From Entomortierella parvispora (lineage: Eukaryota; Mortierellomycota; Mortierellomycetes; Mortierellales; Mortierellaceae): a stretch of DNA of 44,017 nucleotides. Under the pieces are notes generated by a model. That model did no database searches, was not told the DNA's origin, and worked only from the letters and a program-made list of their open reading frames with translations. A program made the translations under genes and the position numbers. Location of the stretch: contig CAUYJH010000061.1 in NCBI GenBank assembly GCA_963573315.1, positions 1 through 44,017 of the forward strand, in the 5' to 3' direction. Every line of letters starts with the position of its first letter. The stretch's first letter is position 1. Of the stretch, positions 1 to 12,675 are shown one piece after another.

Positions 1-1948
1 CGGACCATTCAAATGTACAAAAGAAAATATCACTTCCTGTTGAAAACAAACATCATCTTCGCGAGATCTCTTCAAGGTTTAAGGATTTCGTCTCGTTGTC
101 TTGCCTCCATCCTGAGTCTGAGCCTTCCGTCTTGGTCGCGTTTCCTTTGTTGACCGAGGATGAACACCATCGATTCGCGGGTCGTTGCGAGATCAACAAC
201 TCATTCTTTCTTGTCTGCCGTCAAGTGATTTTCAATTCAAAACGCGAACTTCTCGTCCCTTTAACTTTTACACACTTGACGAGCGAAAAGAGCGGGACCG
301 GCAAGAAACAGGGACAGTCGAAAGGGGGCAGGTGTGTGTGTGTGTGTGTGTGAGTGTGTGAGTGTGTGTGAATGTATTTTTGTGCGTGTTTGTGGAGGGC
401 TAACAAAAAGGACTCGCTCTTATTGTTGCCGATCGAATCTGAAAGGAACACGTTTAGGTGGCGTCTACTGCCTCTCATACCTGCACCAAACCCTCATCCC
501 TCGCGTCGCCTCGCCTCGCCTCGTCTCGATTGTTTACAATGGACAGTTTATAACGGCGTGGAAAGGGAGGAAAAAGAAAATAACGATCGGGAACACACCT
601 CTCCTTCTTTGTAGACCATGACTTGCAAGGCGATGGGACGCGGTTTTTGGAGAGCAATCACGTCGTTATTCCTGTTGCTGAATGATGCTCGGTCCTGAGT
701 TAAATGAGCCTTTAGTTCTTTTTACGCTGGTCTAGTTTGCGATAGATGAAAGGAAAGTGCACTCATCAAGAAGACCGGGTCTGACGTCTGTCGCTAGGCG
801 CAAATGCCCCCCGAGAAAAAAGGGCCCTAGCCGTTAATAGCGATTTGGGGGGGAAAAGAGAGTCGTCAGTTCAGAACACAGTTCGGCGTCCAGGACAAAG
901 CGCCAGTGGATCAGCGCTCGGGCCTAGCATTAAAGCCAATACTAGCTCGATAGTGCCTCATGCAAGAAATGAGTTGGCAAGGATGACACTCTGCTTCTTG
1001 CTGGTTAGACTAGACTACCGTCTTCAATTGAAGAGAAGATAGTTCTTGAATTTGGGATGGCCCGCCATTGTTTCATTTTTAGGGCGCCCATGGTCAGCAC
1101 TAGGCCTCTTTATTTCTCCTGGACGAAACGCGAGAGTTCACAAGAAAGCATCAAGATCTGAGAGGCGAAGCGCGAAAGAATACATGCAAGATCGCATGTG
1201 CCCTTTGTTTTCATGGAGAGAGATTTCCTGATAAGTCCATCAAAGAACAAAGCCGCCGCCCACGCCCTCCCACCTCAGAAAAAGAAAACTCGAGGCTATT
1301 GGTTGTCTCGTAGATTGCCAGAGTAACGCCTGCCCATAAAGGAGGGGGGAGACTGCGAATGAACCATTTTCTCTCACTCTAGGTCCTGGCAACTGGGGAA
1401 CATAGTATTAATATTATACATTTTCAATTGTTACGTTGAGAGGAACTCCATCAATAAGATACCATGTAGTGTGGTCATGACGAAGGATTTCTCCAGCGAG
1501 AGGCGGAAGCAGCCCGTTGAGACGGGTACAGTAGTCGATGTTCCCCCCCTTCCTCGATCTTGATCTTACCGCTCCTGTGTCGCGTCACGCAAACATGCTT
1601 GTATCCTGTTGCCCCGTTGACTAGTTCCAGCTCAGATGTGAACATGAACAAAGAAGCGAGTATTGGGTAACTGAAGTAAACGCATTTCAATCGAGCCTGA
1701 TCACCTCAACAATACATACAAACACACCTGTCAAGTTAGCTCGTCGCTTGTAGAGTGAATATCATCCAGGCGAACACTGTTGCGCTCAAGTGGATGTGTG
1801 GTCAATTGCATGGTGTACTCTTTTCGCTTTGAATGGGGGGAGCTCAACAGCGCAAAAAAAAACAAAAAACATGAACGCCAATTCGATGTTGCGTGCTGGT
1901 CATCATCCTTCCTTTCCTTTTGATTCCCTTCTTCCTTCATTCTGTTCC

Positions 1949-1956
1949 TATAAAAG
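1949..1956 (+). promoter_or_regulatory. TATA box (TATAAAAG) before a CT-rich leader
   Basis: TATAAAAG is followed within about 30 bases by a pyrimidine-rich stretch. About 165 bases downstream comes CACAG/GTATGA, which resembles the end of a leader exon at 2119. No open frame of interest follows, so the transcript would be non-coding or the far 5' leader of the kinase gene. Confidence 0.4.
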
Positions 1957-4747
1957 AGAGAGACCCTACTCTTTCACTTTTGTTTGACTCCCCCCATCTT
2001 TTCTCTTCAGACAACCACTTGGCCACAGACTTTCCTCTCCATTCATAAATCGCTCCTCATAGTCATCCCAACAGTGCTTCATCCACTCCTACTCTAGGAC
2101 TCTAGGACCAACAGCACAGGTATGATACATTTCCATCCCTTTCTCTCCCTCTCTTTCTCTCTCTTTCTCTCTTTCTTTCTTTCTCCTTTCAATCTCGCTT
2201 CAATGGCAACGCCTATCCGCAAACCAGTAACGTAACTGCAAGATGCAGCCGCATGCAATGCTTGCAGATACAACGGGCTGCATGATGACAGGGTGCACCC
2301 CTCGTGTGCAAAGTGCAAACAGATCTTGTGCCGATGGCAGTCAACAACGACGGACTTCTTTTATTTACCAGTGATATTTTTTCATATACGGAGGTTGTTG
2401 TTCCCAACAAAACAAGCATGCATCGACTGCTCCCATGCATCATCCACCATAGCACAACCCCTATCTTTTCGCCCTCTATGACTTTCTATTTCACTGACGT
2501 CCCTCTGCATCTTCCACATCTTTTCTACGCTTCACCTGGTCAACGCCTGGTCAACAACGTGCTGTGGAAATGGCCAACAAACTTTTTCTTTTCTTTTTTT
2601 TTTTTTTTTTTTTTGCACTTTTGACCCTTGCCCTGTCCTTCAGGGGGGCATTTTCGTTCTTAAATAGCTTTCTGACATTTCTTTTTCGTTCCAATCTCAC
2701 TACACATCCGCTTCTGTCTCTCCAGAAAACATCCTTCACAGCTGGACACCTGATCCCGCGACTCTTTCAAGGTAAAGGAGGACGGCCGGTATTTTGTTTT
2801 GCCTATGGGACGCGTCGAGTTCCAGGGCCAATGGGATGAGAGCTACCGGTGCGTAGCAGTGCGGGAAGGGTCTCCCAGAGCTCACATACTCCACGATGGC
2901 GATGGCCATTTTTGTACCCTTGGCCCTTTTTACTTGGCGGATGTCAACCACTGTTAGCGAGAAACGGTTCAAGCTCAAACTGCCCCCTTCCCTCCTCCCC
3001 TGCTGTGTGCATTTGTGTTCTTCTTTATTGGGAGAGCCCTCTGCCCTGTTCCTGTTTCGAGAAACACTACGTGTCCGTGCCACGATCACCTTTTCTTCCC
3101 TCCGTTGGATACAACGACAGACAGGGACAGGTACGCGGGTTGGATCAGCAAATCGAGGGTGCCTTGCCCTGTTCATCTTCGCTCACGTTTTGCCCTGGCA
3201 GGTTAGCTCGAAACATGATGGTCTTTACCTTTGGCTATGTCTCTGCTGAGATAATGCCTTCACCTTCCCACTACTCCTGTTCATGCAACACACGTTGTAG
3301 AATGGGAAAAAGTTCCTCGGGGAAATATCTTGGCGTCGATTTCTTTCGTTCATGCAATTTGCCAGGGGCAGAGTTTTGCGGTGATCTTCGTTTTAGTTCT
3401 CAGAGAGAGTTTGAACGTTGCTTGACCTGGGGAAGTGCAGGGACACAAGATAATGAAGATGATCCTGCTGTTCCTGGGTTCACTGCATTGCTTGCTGCAC
3501 CAATCGTATTGATTATCCGCTTGATTGCATTGGACGGTCGCATGGTTTTCGTTTTCTGCCCGATGCTTTTCCTGCTCTTATTCTCTCTTACTCTCTCTTC
3601 AATCTTCCTCCCCCTCGTTTTGTTGCAGACATAAGAATCATTCCATTCCCCATCTTGACTGTCTTTGCCAATCAAATCAATTCAATCTCTCATTCATCCT
3701 TTTCCTTGCCTTCCCCCTCTCGTCCCCTGTCCAATGTTCGCAATCCCCTTTTTTTTTCAAAAAGCACAGTACAGTACAACACAGCAGACCAGTCCTTGAT
3801 CAACCGCTGTCGAGGGCCGATGTGTGGAGTGCGGGGCCTTCTTTGTTCATCGATGAGTAACGACGGATGTGTCCCTTTTTTTTTTTCTGCGAGTGGTTAT
3901 TTATTTTTACCCTCCATTCAGTCAGAACCTGGCCTGCACTTCCCCGTCGTTCCCCTTCCCCTTTGTTTTCCATGTTCTTTTTTGGCGGGCTTATGAACTG
4001 CAATATGATGATGAGGGCGGCAGCGAGGATGTGTGTTGCGTAGAACCATGAGTCTTTATTTTTTTCTATCGGTCCTCTTCTATGCCAAAGTTGACATCTC
4101 CGTTGCTCTTCGCTGCTCTTTTTCTCATCTCTCACGCGCTTTTTTTATTATATCTTGATTCCATTAAACGTCAACTGCCAGCTCATTGATTCAAACGTCT
4201 CTAACGCCCACCGTCCAAACAACAAACAAAAGACGCGACCTCACAGGGTAAAGGCAATCAGGGCAACCAGGGCATCGATCCAAGAGCGGGATGCCCATCT
4301 CAATTCTTTCCAAACACTTGCACTGACAAACGCTAGTCCTACTCGACGCACATCTTTCTTATTCCCAGCCAATCCTTGCTCAAACTAACAACAACACATC
4401 CCTTCCCCCCTTTCCCTCTCATTCGTGCGTGGCAGAAGTGATCTTCGTCGTAAGCTCTCTTCAAGGCCAACGCTCCACCCTCTGGAGCACTGGGACAGAC
4501 AAAACAAAAGACCCATACACAGTCGAACAGCGCCTTTTTTTCTTTCCGCCTCCCTCTCCTTCCGCCTCCTCTTACCAGCGTCCGTGGCCCAGATACTTGA
4601 TTAGCAGCGCATTCGTAACCGTAGTAAAAGCAAAAGAAGAAAGAAAGAGCAAGGCACCCCACTCAATCCTACTGGCAGGACAACACAGGTACCAACACCA
4701 TCTCAACGGTTGATTTCGCTCACCCGTTCTTCCTTCCCCTCACAGAG

Positions 4748-4754
4748 TATATAA
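4748..4754 (+). promoter_or_regulatory. TATA box (TATATAA), candidate kinase promoter
   Basis: TATATAA lies 664 bases upstream of the kinase start codon and is followed by CT/T-rich DNA, as expected of a fungal leader. It is the closest good TATA element to the gene. A leader of about 630 nt would contain the two long T tracts. Confidence 0.4.
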
Positions 4755-5043
4755 CTTGGCTGTTAGATCGCCTCCCCCCACCCCACTTTTTTTAGTTTTT
4801 TTGCCTTTACTTCTGCACCACCACGCAAACATCGTAATCAACACTTCAACTGCCACCGCAACGCACTCGTTCAATTGCACCACAGACTTCTTCCTTCGCC
4901 TTGCCTCTCTCCCTTTCATCTTGTTGAGCGTCATCATCATCATCACTTCATAGTCTTTTACTTGTCAGTCTTCCCGCGTGTCCTGGACTCCTCAATCGTT
5001 ATCTCTCCCCTTGCTCCTTGACTCGACCTCGACTCGACTACCC

Positions 5044-5067
5044 TTTTTTTTTTTTTTTTTTTTTTTT
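5044..5067 (+). repeat. T24 homopolymer tract
   Basis: A run of 24 T lies about 350 bases upstream of the kinase start codon. Such tracts occur in fungal promoters and leaders and may exclude nucleosomes. Length variation between strains is likely. Confidence 0.9.
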
Positions 5068-5178
5068 GGGTCCGTGTTGTTGACACCATTGATACTCTTC
5101 GCTTGTTCGTCTTTCCCCTCCCACCGAGAATCTTCCTGTCCCTTGAGCATCTCGTTCACCATTGCCACCACTTTCCAC

Positions 5179-5205
5179 TTTTTTTTTTTTTTTTTTTTTT
5201 TTTTT
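5179..5205 (+). repeat. T27 homopolymer tract
   Basis: A second run of about 27 T lies 213 bases before the kinase start codon. It is separated from the first tract by mixed sequence, making a paired poly(T) arrangement. Confidence 0.9.
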
Positions 5206-5417
5206 GCAAGTCTTTCTCCCATTTCTCATTCATTTCTCCTCATTCAGTTTCATCGCCAAGCTGCTCCATGCTCGACAAAACTGACGGTGTTTCTCATTCC
5301 CTTTCTCTTTCTTCCCCTCAGTCTCCTCCCGACCAACCACCCATCAACAACACCGACACCAAAAACAACAACCATACCACCACCACCATCACCACCTCTC
5401 TCAGTAACAGTTACAAA

Positions 5418-7401
5418 ATGACACCTTCAGTTCATACCAACACTCAGGTCACACAACTCCCTCGCCTCATCGATGGGGGCGCGTTGGTTCTAAAAGATAT
5501 GATTGGCGTCGGAGCCTATGGATCGGTCTACAGAGCCGTCGATACGCGTACGAGCGAGATCTATGCCGTCAAGAGCCTGAACAACTCTGGGTTGAACTCT
5601 CGCCAGCGCGCCTTCCAGTCCCATGAGGCCAACCTCCACGCCATGGTTTCGGGTCACCCTAATATTGCTACGTTACACAGGGTAGTAGAGGAAGACGATT
5701 GCCTGCACATGGTCCTTGACTGTGGGTTGGAAGGCGACCTCTTCTACACGATCACGGAGCGCGGAGGCTTCGTTGGAAATGACCAGGCCATCAAGTCGAT
5801 CTTTGGCCAGATCACAAGCGCGGTCCTGCATTGTCACTCTCGGGGGGTCTACCATCGAGATCTGAAGGTAAACAAGAAAAGGTTTTTATTCCCTCCTCTC
5901 CACCATTTCCTGTCCTCCTTGCTTAACCACCCCCCATCCGTTCCCTCAATTGCGTTGGCGAGCCTCCGAAAGACAAAAGAAGGAATGGAAGAAGAGGAGA
6001 GGAACGGACGGCACTGCATCAGTCTCCTTGCCATTGTCTCTGTCTCTCAGTTTCCTCTCTATTTATCTCTCCTGTGCCTTTGCCTCAACTTCACCCCTTG
6101 TTCCAGAAGGGCCGAGAGTGGCAAGCCAGAAGCATCTGTCGATTGAGCTTTGCGCCACCGTTGATCGCACTCGCGAATGAACGCGTGCACATGGGGTTTC
6201 TGACTCCTCTTTTAGTTCATCTTCTGCACTGGGGTAACAGGGGGCAGGGGTTCGATGCATTTTACTATCTGGCCAACAAAGGGGGAAAGAGAACTCCCAA
6301 GCAGCTGACATCCCCTTTCTCACTCACTCACACAACACCAGCCTTTCATTCACTCACTCAATGCTTCTTGTCTTATTTTAGCCAGAAAACATTATCATAT
6401 TCGGTCAGACTGTCAAGCTGGTCGACTTTGGGCTGGCCACGACAGAAGCCGAGTCGAATGATTTCGGATGTGGGTCTACGTTTTACCTCTCTCCAGGTAT
6501 GTGTGTCTCCTTCTTCCTCCATCTCCCATCTCAATTGATTTCATTTACTTTCAGGACATACAACTCCAGGGCAAGGCGGTTGCAAAAAAAAACACGCAGG
6601 AACACAATAACCTGCGAGGACCGAGAAACAACGTCTGTGTGAAAAAAGGGAAAGGCACGCGGGCTTGTTGTGGACAGAGATACATTGGGACAGGGGACAG
6701 AGGCGAATTGTCAAGGGAATGAGAGCACACAGACACAGACACAGACACAGACACACAGACACACACGCCCTTTGCCATTTTTTTTTTTTTGCATTAAAAC
6801 AAATTAACTCACTAAGATCACAACACTCATCGCTCCTCCTCCTCTTTTTCCTTTGTTCGACAACATAGAATGCCAAGGAGGATATGTCGAGATGGTCAAA
6901 TCATACAACAGCGCCGCTAATGATGTCTGGTCCTTGGGCGTGATCCTCATCAATCTAGTGTTCGGTCGGAATCCCTGGAAACAAGCGTACCCAAGAGACG
7001 AGACCTTCTCGGCTTACATCCTCAACAATGATTTCCTGCAGACTATCCTGCCCATGTCTAGTGAGTTGAACGAGATTATCAAAGCCGTGTTCTGCCTAAG
7101 CCCAAGGAAACGTATAGGCCTTGCGGAACTCGAGCAGCGCGTACTTGCCTGTGGATCGTTCACCACTCCCGATTTCATGCCCCCCTCCACCAGCACCACA
7201 TCCAGCTCTCCTCTGGGACCAGCAACGGCTGCAATGGCAGCGGGTCCTGGTGCAGCGATGGTCTCCGCCTCCATGGTAGCCCAGGCTGTCACGGCCGCCC
7301 AGGTTGCTAGGACAGCACAAGGTTCACCACGTCCAGATGATAAGCTCTACAGTAATGGAGACAAGGAAGATTCGGGCGTTGACCTCCGGTCAATGGCTTA
7401 A
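5418..7401 (+). CDS. Ran1/Pat1-like serine/threonine protein kinase
   Basis: Three exons, 5418-5867, 6382-6496 and 6869-7401, join in phase to give 365 residues. The kinase domain runs from about residue 24 to 285. It has the glycine loop GVGAYGSVY (30-38), the beta-3 lysine K52 in AVK, E70 as the likely alpha-C glutamate, and HRDLKPEN (146-153) split by intron 1. DFG is at 165-167, and the activation loop reads DFGCGSTFYLSPE. SPE in place of APE, with the preceding FGCGS, is typical of the Ran1/Pat1, Sks1 and Vhs1 kinases. In yeasts these control meiosis entry or nutrient and stress responses, so a nutrient-linked role is inferred. The tail after residue 290 is Ala/Ser/Thr-rich and disordered. 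ATG 5418 has a good AAA context and sits just before the domain; an in-frame ATG at 5269 is possible but would add a low-complexity leader peptide. The introns are long (514 and 372 bases). Confidence 0.93.
6726..6767 (+). repeat. CAGACA-type microsatellite in kinase intron 2
   Basis: Tandem CAGACA/CACAGA units in the intron between exons 2 and 3 of the kinase gene. Confidence 0.8.
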
Positions 7402-10219
7402 CCTGCCTAGACAAACAACACCAGAACAACAAAAACAACAAGGATCAGTCCATTCACCAACCAACCAACCAACCAACCATCAACAACACCTTCAAACTCC
7501 CTCCCCACTCCAAATCAAGATCAATGGGGGTCATTGTTTCCTCGCTGCTTGTCGATTCTCTTGCCTCCCTTCGCGCATCTCATTTTCGTAATCGCCCACC
7601 CGATATCGCGCGTCTCCTGGGGTCCAAGCGGGAGGAGGAGTTTTCTTTTGGTCAATTGAGTCAAGGAAAGAGCAAAGCCATTTTTTTCCGCGCCAGCCCA
7701 AGGAGCACAACGCAGGGGAAACAACCCCAAGGAAAGGAAGAGTCTCAGTTCTGTCAAATGGAATCAAAAAATGGAAAAGACAACGCCTCCCCTGGTTCCT
7801 TGCCGCTACCACTGCCGCTACCCCGCTACCCTGTCGATAGTTGGGGCGCAATCCTCTCTCCCTCTCATTCTCTCCCTTTCGCGATGGATCGAGAGCAAAG
7901 GGACCCGGGCCATCGGGTGTTGTCGAGAGAGAGAGAGAGAGAGAGAGAGATGTGTTCTCTCCGTCCTTTGGTCGGTCGGCTACTTTGTGTCACCCGGACT
8001 CGCTTCAAGTTCCTCCCGACTCGTTCAAGCAAGCCCTTCCCAATTGATCGATCTGCTTCTCCTCTTCCCCCCCCCTCCCCTTTTTTTTCCCCAATTCAAG
8101 CGCCCAGGCGTTTTGTAAATGAAAAGCGCTCACGAGAAGGGTACAAGAACCAACGAAACACAGGGAACACAACGCGGAAACACAAACTCTCTCCTCCCTT
8201 GTCTTCCTACCACCCGGCACCAACCAGCATCTCTCTTTTTTTCTTCTAACACCTCTCCCCCCCCTTCCTCCTGCCTCTCTTCCTCCTCTTCCAAACTCAT
8301 CTCTCCACATTTGACTCTTACAGATGCAACCATTGTATCGATACCCTTGACTCCTTTTTTTCCCCTTCTTCCTCAAAGTTCTTTTTTTCCCCAGTCTTTT
8401 TTTTTTTTTGTCTTGTACTTTGAACAGCTCTCTTCTTGTTTCTGCCATTTGTCATTTTTTTTTTTTTGTTCCCATCGTTTTGAAATCGTTCGTCCCTTCT
8501 GTTGATAATAAAAATAAATTCAAAAGTGACAAAGAGAAAAAAATGAGACCCTACGCACGCGCGCGTGTGTGTGTGTCTATGTGTGTGTATGTGTGCGTGT
8601 ACGCTTTCTTTTCTTTTTCTTTCTTTCCCTCCAAATTATTATCCCCGAAGGGTTGACCTTGTAGAGCAAACACGAGGCAATTGAAATTCGGCCATTTGTT
8701 TTACTGTAGAGGGCCGATATTCCATCTCCACTTGAACACTCCCTCTCTCCTTCTCTCCTTCTCTCCCTCTCTCCCTCTCCCTCTCTCTCTCTCATGGTTA
8801 CTCTGTGGACTACCCGCGGCCATCTGGGCAAGGTGCTACAGGCTTTGTTGTTCTGTTTGTTTTATAACTTTTATTTGGCTTCCCGCTAAAAAAAAAAAGG
8901 TAGGACAACCCTCAAGGGTGCGGCCGCAAAAAAAGTTTAGCCTTTTCGGCAAAGTTCCTTCTTGAAACAATTAAAAGAAAGAGCGGGAGAGACCTAGACG
9001 TGACCAAGGGAGAAATAGAGAGAAAGAGAGAGAAAGAGAGAGAACGGTCTTCAATACATAGAATAATTATTTGTTTCATTGATGACGATGGGCAACGACG
9101 ATGATCCTAAAAGGGTAGAATGGGGTGTTGATCCAAAACGGTTGGGAGACGTTGCACCGCAGGGGGTTTTTTTGGAAGGAGAGTAAGATTTGCAAGGGAC
9201 ATGGGAGAGAAGGCCCGAGCGCCCGGCATTCAATTGGATATCCTTCGCTTGCCTGGACCGACTCATTCCTCTTTTTCCCCTCCCCCCGGCCGTTCTTGAC
9301 TAAGGTGCGAGGTGTGAGAGTTGTTGGCATACCAGTAAAGAACTACAAATTGGGCTGCGGCGGATTGATTCTCTCTATTCAGTTCACTCAACCAGTCCGA
9401 TCAGGCCCATTCAGTCCCCATGGCCGGCGGCGTCTTTCTCTCGGTAAGTGACAAAATAATCCTTCTTGTGCTTCTTTTCTTTCTATCGCGTTCCTCTTCT
9501 CTGCTCTCCTTAACGGTGTCGATAAGGACCCCTTCTTTCCTCCCAGAGTCGAAAGAAAAAAAAATGTGGTGGGTGACTCGATCCTGCCTCATATTTTTTG
9601 CACGAGGAATCTTTTTTTTTTTTTTCATGTGGCTCTCATCTCGTGTCATTTTCGCTTTTTTTTTTTTTTGATCTCCATGTTCTCTGTTTTGGCGACCAGA
9701 ATGGAAGAAAGAAAGCAGATGGAGAGATTGAATGAACAACCAAGTGCGTGATTAGATAGCGCCATAGCTGAAGATAGCATACAAATAGCGTGTCTGTTTC
9801 TTTCCTTTCTTTTTGCCTTTCCGTTCCATGCTCCTCTAAAACGATGATTTTGTGGCCATGTCCATCAAATTTCCTGGCCTAGGTCCCCCTTTCGCTCACC
9901 CGCACAACGAAGACGCACATGCCATTCCCTCTCACCCAAACAAAATAAAGGAAAAAAGAGGAGGTAGGGAAAGAAACAAAGGCGGACCCTGGATGTTCTT
10001 TGTTTTGGCTTTGTGCTGTCAGTGGCGGTGAGCTGAGGGAAAAATAGTAATGAATCCGTCTTTCTTTTCTTTTAGGTACTTTGTTTTGTTTTCTCACAGA
10101 TCGGTCTCTCTATTGCAATTAGATTTAATACTTAAAAGGAAGAGAAAATCTAATGAATAGAGATGAAGAGAGAAGAAAGGAGTACGGCTGTGGGAAGAAA
10201 GGAAAAGGCCTCATCTACT
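7402..10219. other. Spacer between convergent genes
   Basis: No credible gene is seen. The kinase 3' untranslated region probably occupies the first part, since AATAAA appears only near 8507. The rest holds GA/CT runs (7927-7950, 8740-8793, 9011-9042) and T tracts. Open frames such as 7524-8249 are low complexity and lack domains. Confidence 0.6.
8507..8518 (+). terminator. Candidate poly(A) signals (two AATAAA)
   Basis: Two AATAAA hexamers, at 8507 and 8513, lie about 1.1 kb past the kinase stop codon. They are the first canonical signals in that direction, so the 3' untranslated region may be unusually long, or a weaker nearer signal is used. Confidence 0.35.
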
Positions 10220-12644
10220 CTAGATTTCCTTTCCAAGACCTGCGGGACCCTCATTCTCGAGTTCTTTCATTTTGGACTCGATCTCGACAGGGAGTGGTGG
10301 GTCATCTTCATCCATGGCCTGATCTTCTAGACTCCTGGTATCGTCGTCATTCTGTCTTTCGTTCCGTGCTTGGTGTTGCGCAGGAGAATGACTTGGTTCA
10401 TAATCATGATCGTAATTGTGCCCATCTCTAACGTGAGCGTTGTGTCCTCGGCCGAGATGTCCATCTTCCGATTCTCTGAAGACTTGATCCATCTCCATGT
10501 CGGATGTCACCTCCCTTACACCTGCTGGCACCGACAAAACTGTAGAGGGTTGAGTGATCTCCATCCCCTCCTCGTCTCCCTTCTCGAGCTCAGGAGAATG
10601 TTGCTCAGTTTTGAGCCCCATTCCCTCTCCGCGTCTCCTCAAGTCGTCGTTGTCGTCATCGCGATTACCTTCTCCCGTTTCTACATCGTCCATATCTCCG
10701 TGATGAGATGCAGACAAAGAAAAGGAACGGAATGATGTTGTCAAGGGGGACGACATCATTTTTCTCAAGGCCCCACCGCTGCTACTGCTGTGATGACTAT
10801 TATGGCCGTCATTGTTGTTTGATCCAGAACGAGCTCGAGCGTGTCGTTGTTGCTGATGCTGTTGCTGCTGTTGTTGTGTTGGCGTTGGCACATAGACAAC
10901 AGAAGGATGGGGGAGTCGCGGGAGAGGAGGGGGCGTAATTGAAAATGTACTCTCGATCCTCTTAAACTCTGGAAGGTCCGGTAGCTCATCCATTGTTAGC
11001 CTTCCACTAGCCTAGATATGGAGAATGAGCAGTTAATACACTTATTGCTGCAAGACAAAGAGCTATACATCAGAAGAGCCTTTTTTTTGGATCGAAAAGA
11101 GGAGAGGAGAGAGAAAGTCTTACCACAAGTCCAGCCCAATCCATGTACATTTTGATAGTCAGCTCCAAATGTGGCTCTTCAGGCCATAGCTCAACACATC
11201 CCCAAGGATGATCTTGACAACGCTTTCCATACTGAGTCTGAAGCCGCTGTGCGTATTCTACCACTTCGGAGAACTGCACCGTGTTCTTTCCAGCTCCCCC
11301 TGGCAGTGAACTCGCAAGAGAAGACATTGATGAAGGATGTGAAGGAACCGGGGGCACCACGCCTGCTGAAGCTACAGCACCATTCATAGAAGAAGATCCT
11401 GCAGGCAATGTTATAGGAGACGAAACCACTCCGTTAGCTCGCCGATGCCGAGAAACAGAAGGGCTGCCTGGAGTACGAGAAGGACTTGATCCAAAGTACG
11501 GAGAAGCTGATCCCAACGGCGGAGAAACTGGGTTCTTTTGAACAAGTGCTACATCTGAACTTTCCCAACGGAAGTGCCTTCCTTCGTTATCCCCCTTGAC
11601 TCCAGGCGAGGGCGTTGTTGGATTACAGTCTTTTCCACTTGAGTGAATATACTCGGCCTAAAACAATACAGTAGTATTATTAGATACCCATCCAAACGAA
11701 CATAGGACTAGCTCTTATGGCTTTCATTCACTTGCTTACCGATGCAGCTGCCTTTGATTGAACACGTAAGGTTCCTGCAGAAGCGTGTCGCTTCAGATTC
11801 ATGTGGGGTCGCATGTCGTCATCTTCGTCCATGCGGTGGTCACGCTCGACATCTTCTCCAACCCCTGGTTGCGTGCCTTCAGTTCCCTCTATGGGGAGCC
11901 CATCTGCCCCTCTTTCGGGACTTCTTGGAGAAGCCAAGCTGCCTGCTATAGAAAAGAATCGGAAGGGTGAGTTTAGGATTTTGTCCATCTCGCAAAAGAA
12001 ATTGGCTGAAATTAGACTCGAATTGAAAAGGGTGTCAGAAATGAACATACAAGGATCCTGTCGCTTTCGTTTCACTGTCGATCCCTGGTATTGAGAATGC
12101 ACACTGATCTCTCCACTCGAGTATGGAGATCGCGCAGAAGCAGGTCCTCCAGAAAAGGTCGTTGTCGGAGGGGAGGACGGCGAGGATGCCTGATGCCGAG
12201 ATGCTGAGGATCCAGCAACACTCAATGTCTGTGAGTGATAGGCACCCTCCACCCAGGACGAACCTGAGGAGGATGAAGGCAATTGAACTGGTGCAGAGTG
12301 GTAGGTGTTCTTGCGTCCGTTTGAAGAAGTCGTTCTTTGATTCTGTGGGTATTGGTGTTGACGGCCATTGTTGCTCATGGCAGGAGCCTGTTCCAGGAAC
12401 GGGTAGGCGTGCGAGGAAGACGGTTGTTGCTGCCTACTGTGGCTATCGCCATTTGCATAATACCCTGATTGATGCTGAGAGGGCTCTTGCGGCGATTGTG
12501 GCGACCCTCCGTCAGCCTCTATGGGAGCCCCTCGACTTGATATGGACAAACTTGCTAGTTTTGCCGTATCGATAGGCCCGCTGCTGGTGTATTGACGCTG
12601 ACGACCCCCTGTCTGCATCTGATGTTGCTGCTGCTGCTGCTGAT

Positions 12645-12675
<31 letters not shown>

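Larger units (their letters stand above)
1..5417. other. Gene-poor upstream region and probable kinase leader
   Basis: No recognisable protein is encoded here on either strand. The stretch is rich in CT and T runs on the + strand, with a GT microsatellite near 332-370, CT repeats near 2132-2190, a T tract near 2595-2614 and two long T tracts just before the kinase start. TATA-like elements on the + strand lie at 1949 and 4748. A splice-donor-like CACAG/GTATGA lies at 2119/2120. The longest open frame (2849-3634) is a hydrophobic, low-complexity translation without a domain and is probably chance. The region may contain the long, possibly spliced 5' leader of the kinase at 5418, or a separate non-coding transcript. 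Confidence 0.6.

Noticed and set aside
2849-3634. 261-codon open frame on the + strand
   Set aside because: The translation is a mix of Ser/Pro/Cys and hydrophobic runs from a pyrimidine-rich leader, has no domain and is overlapped by other open frames. It is likely chance.
7524-8249. 241-codon open frame on the + strand
   Set aside because: Contains translated GA and CT microsatellites; it lies in the 3' region of the kinase gene and shows no domain.
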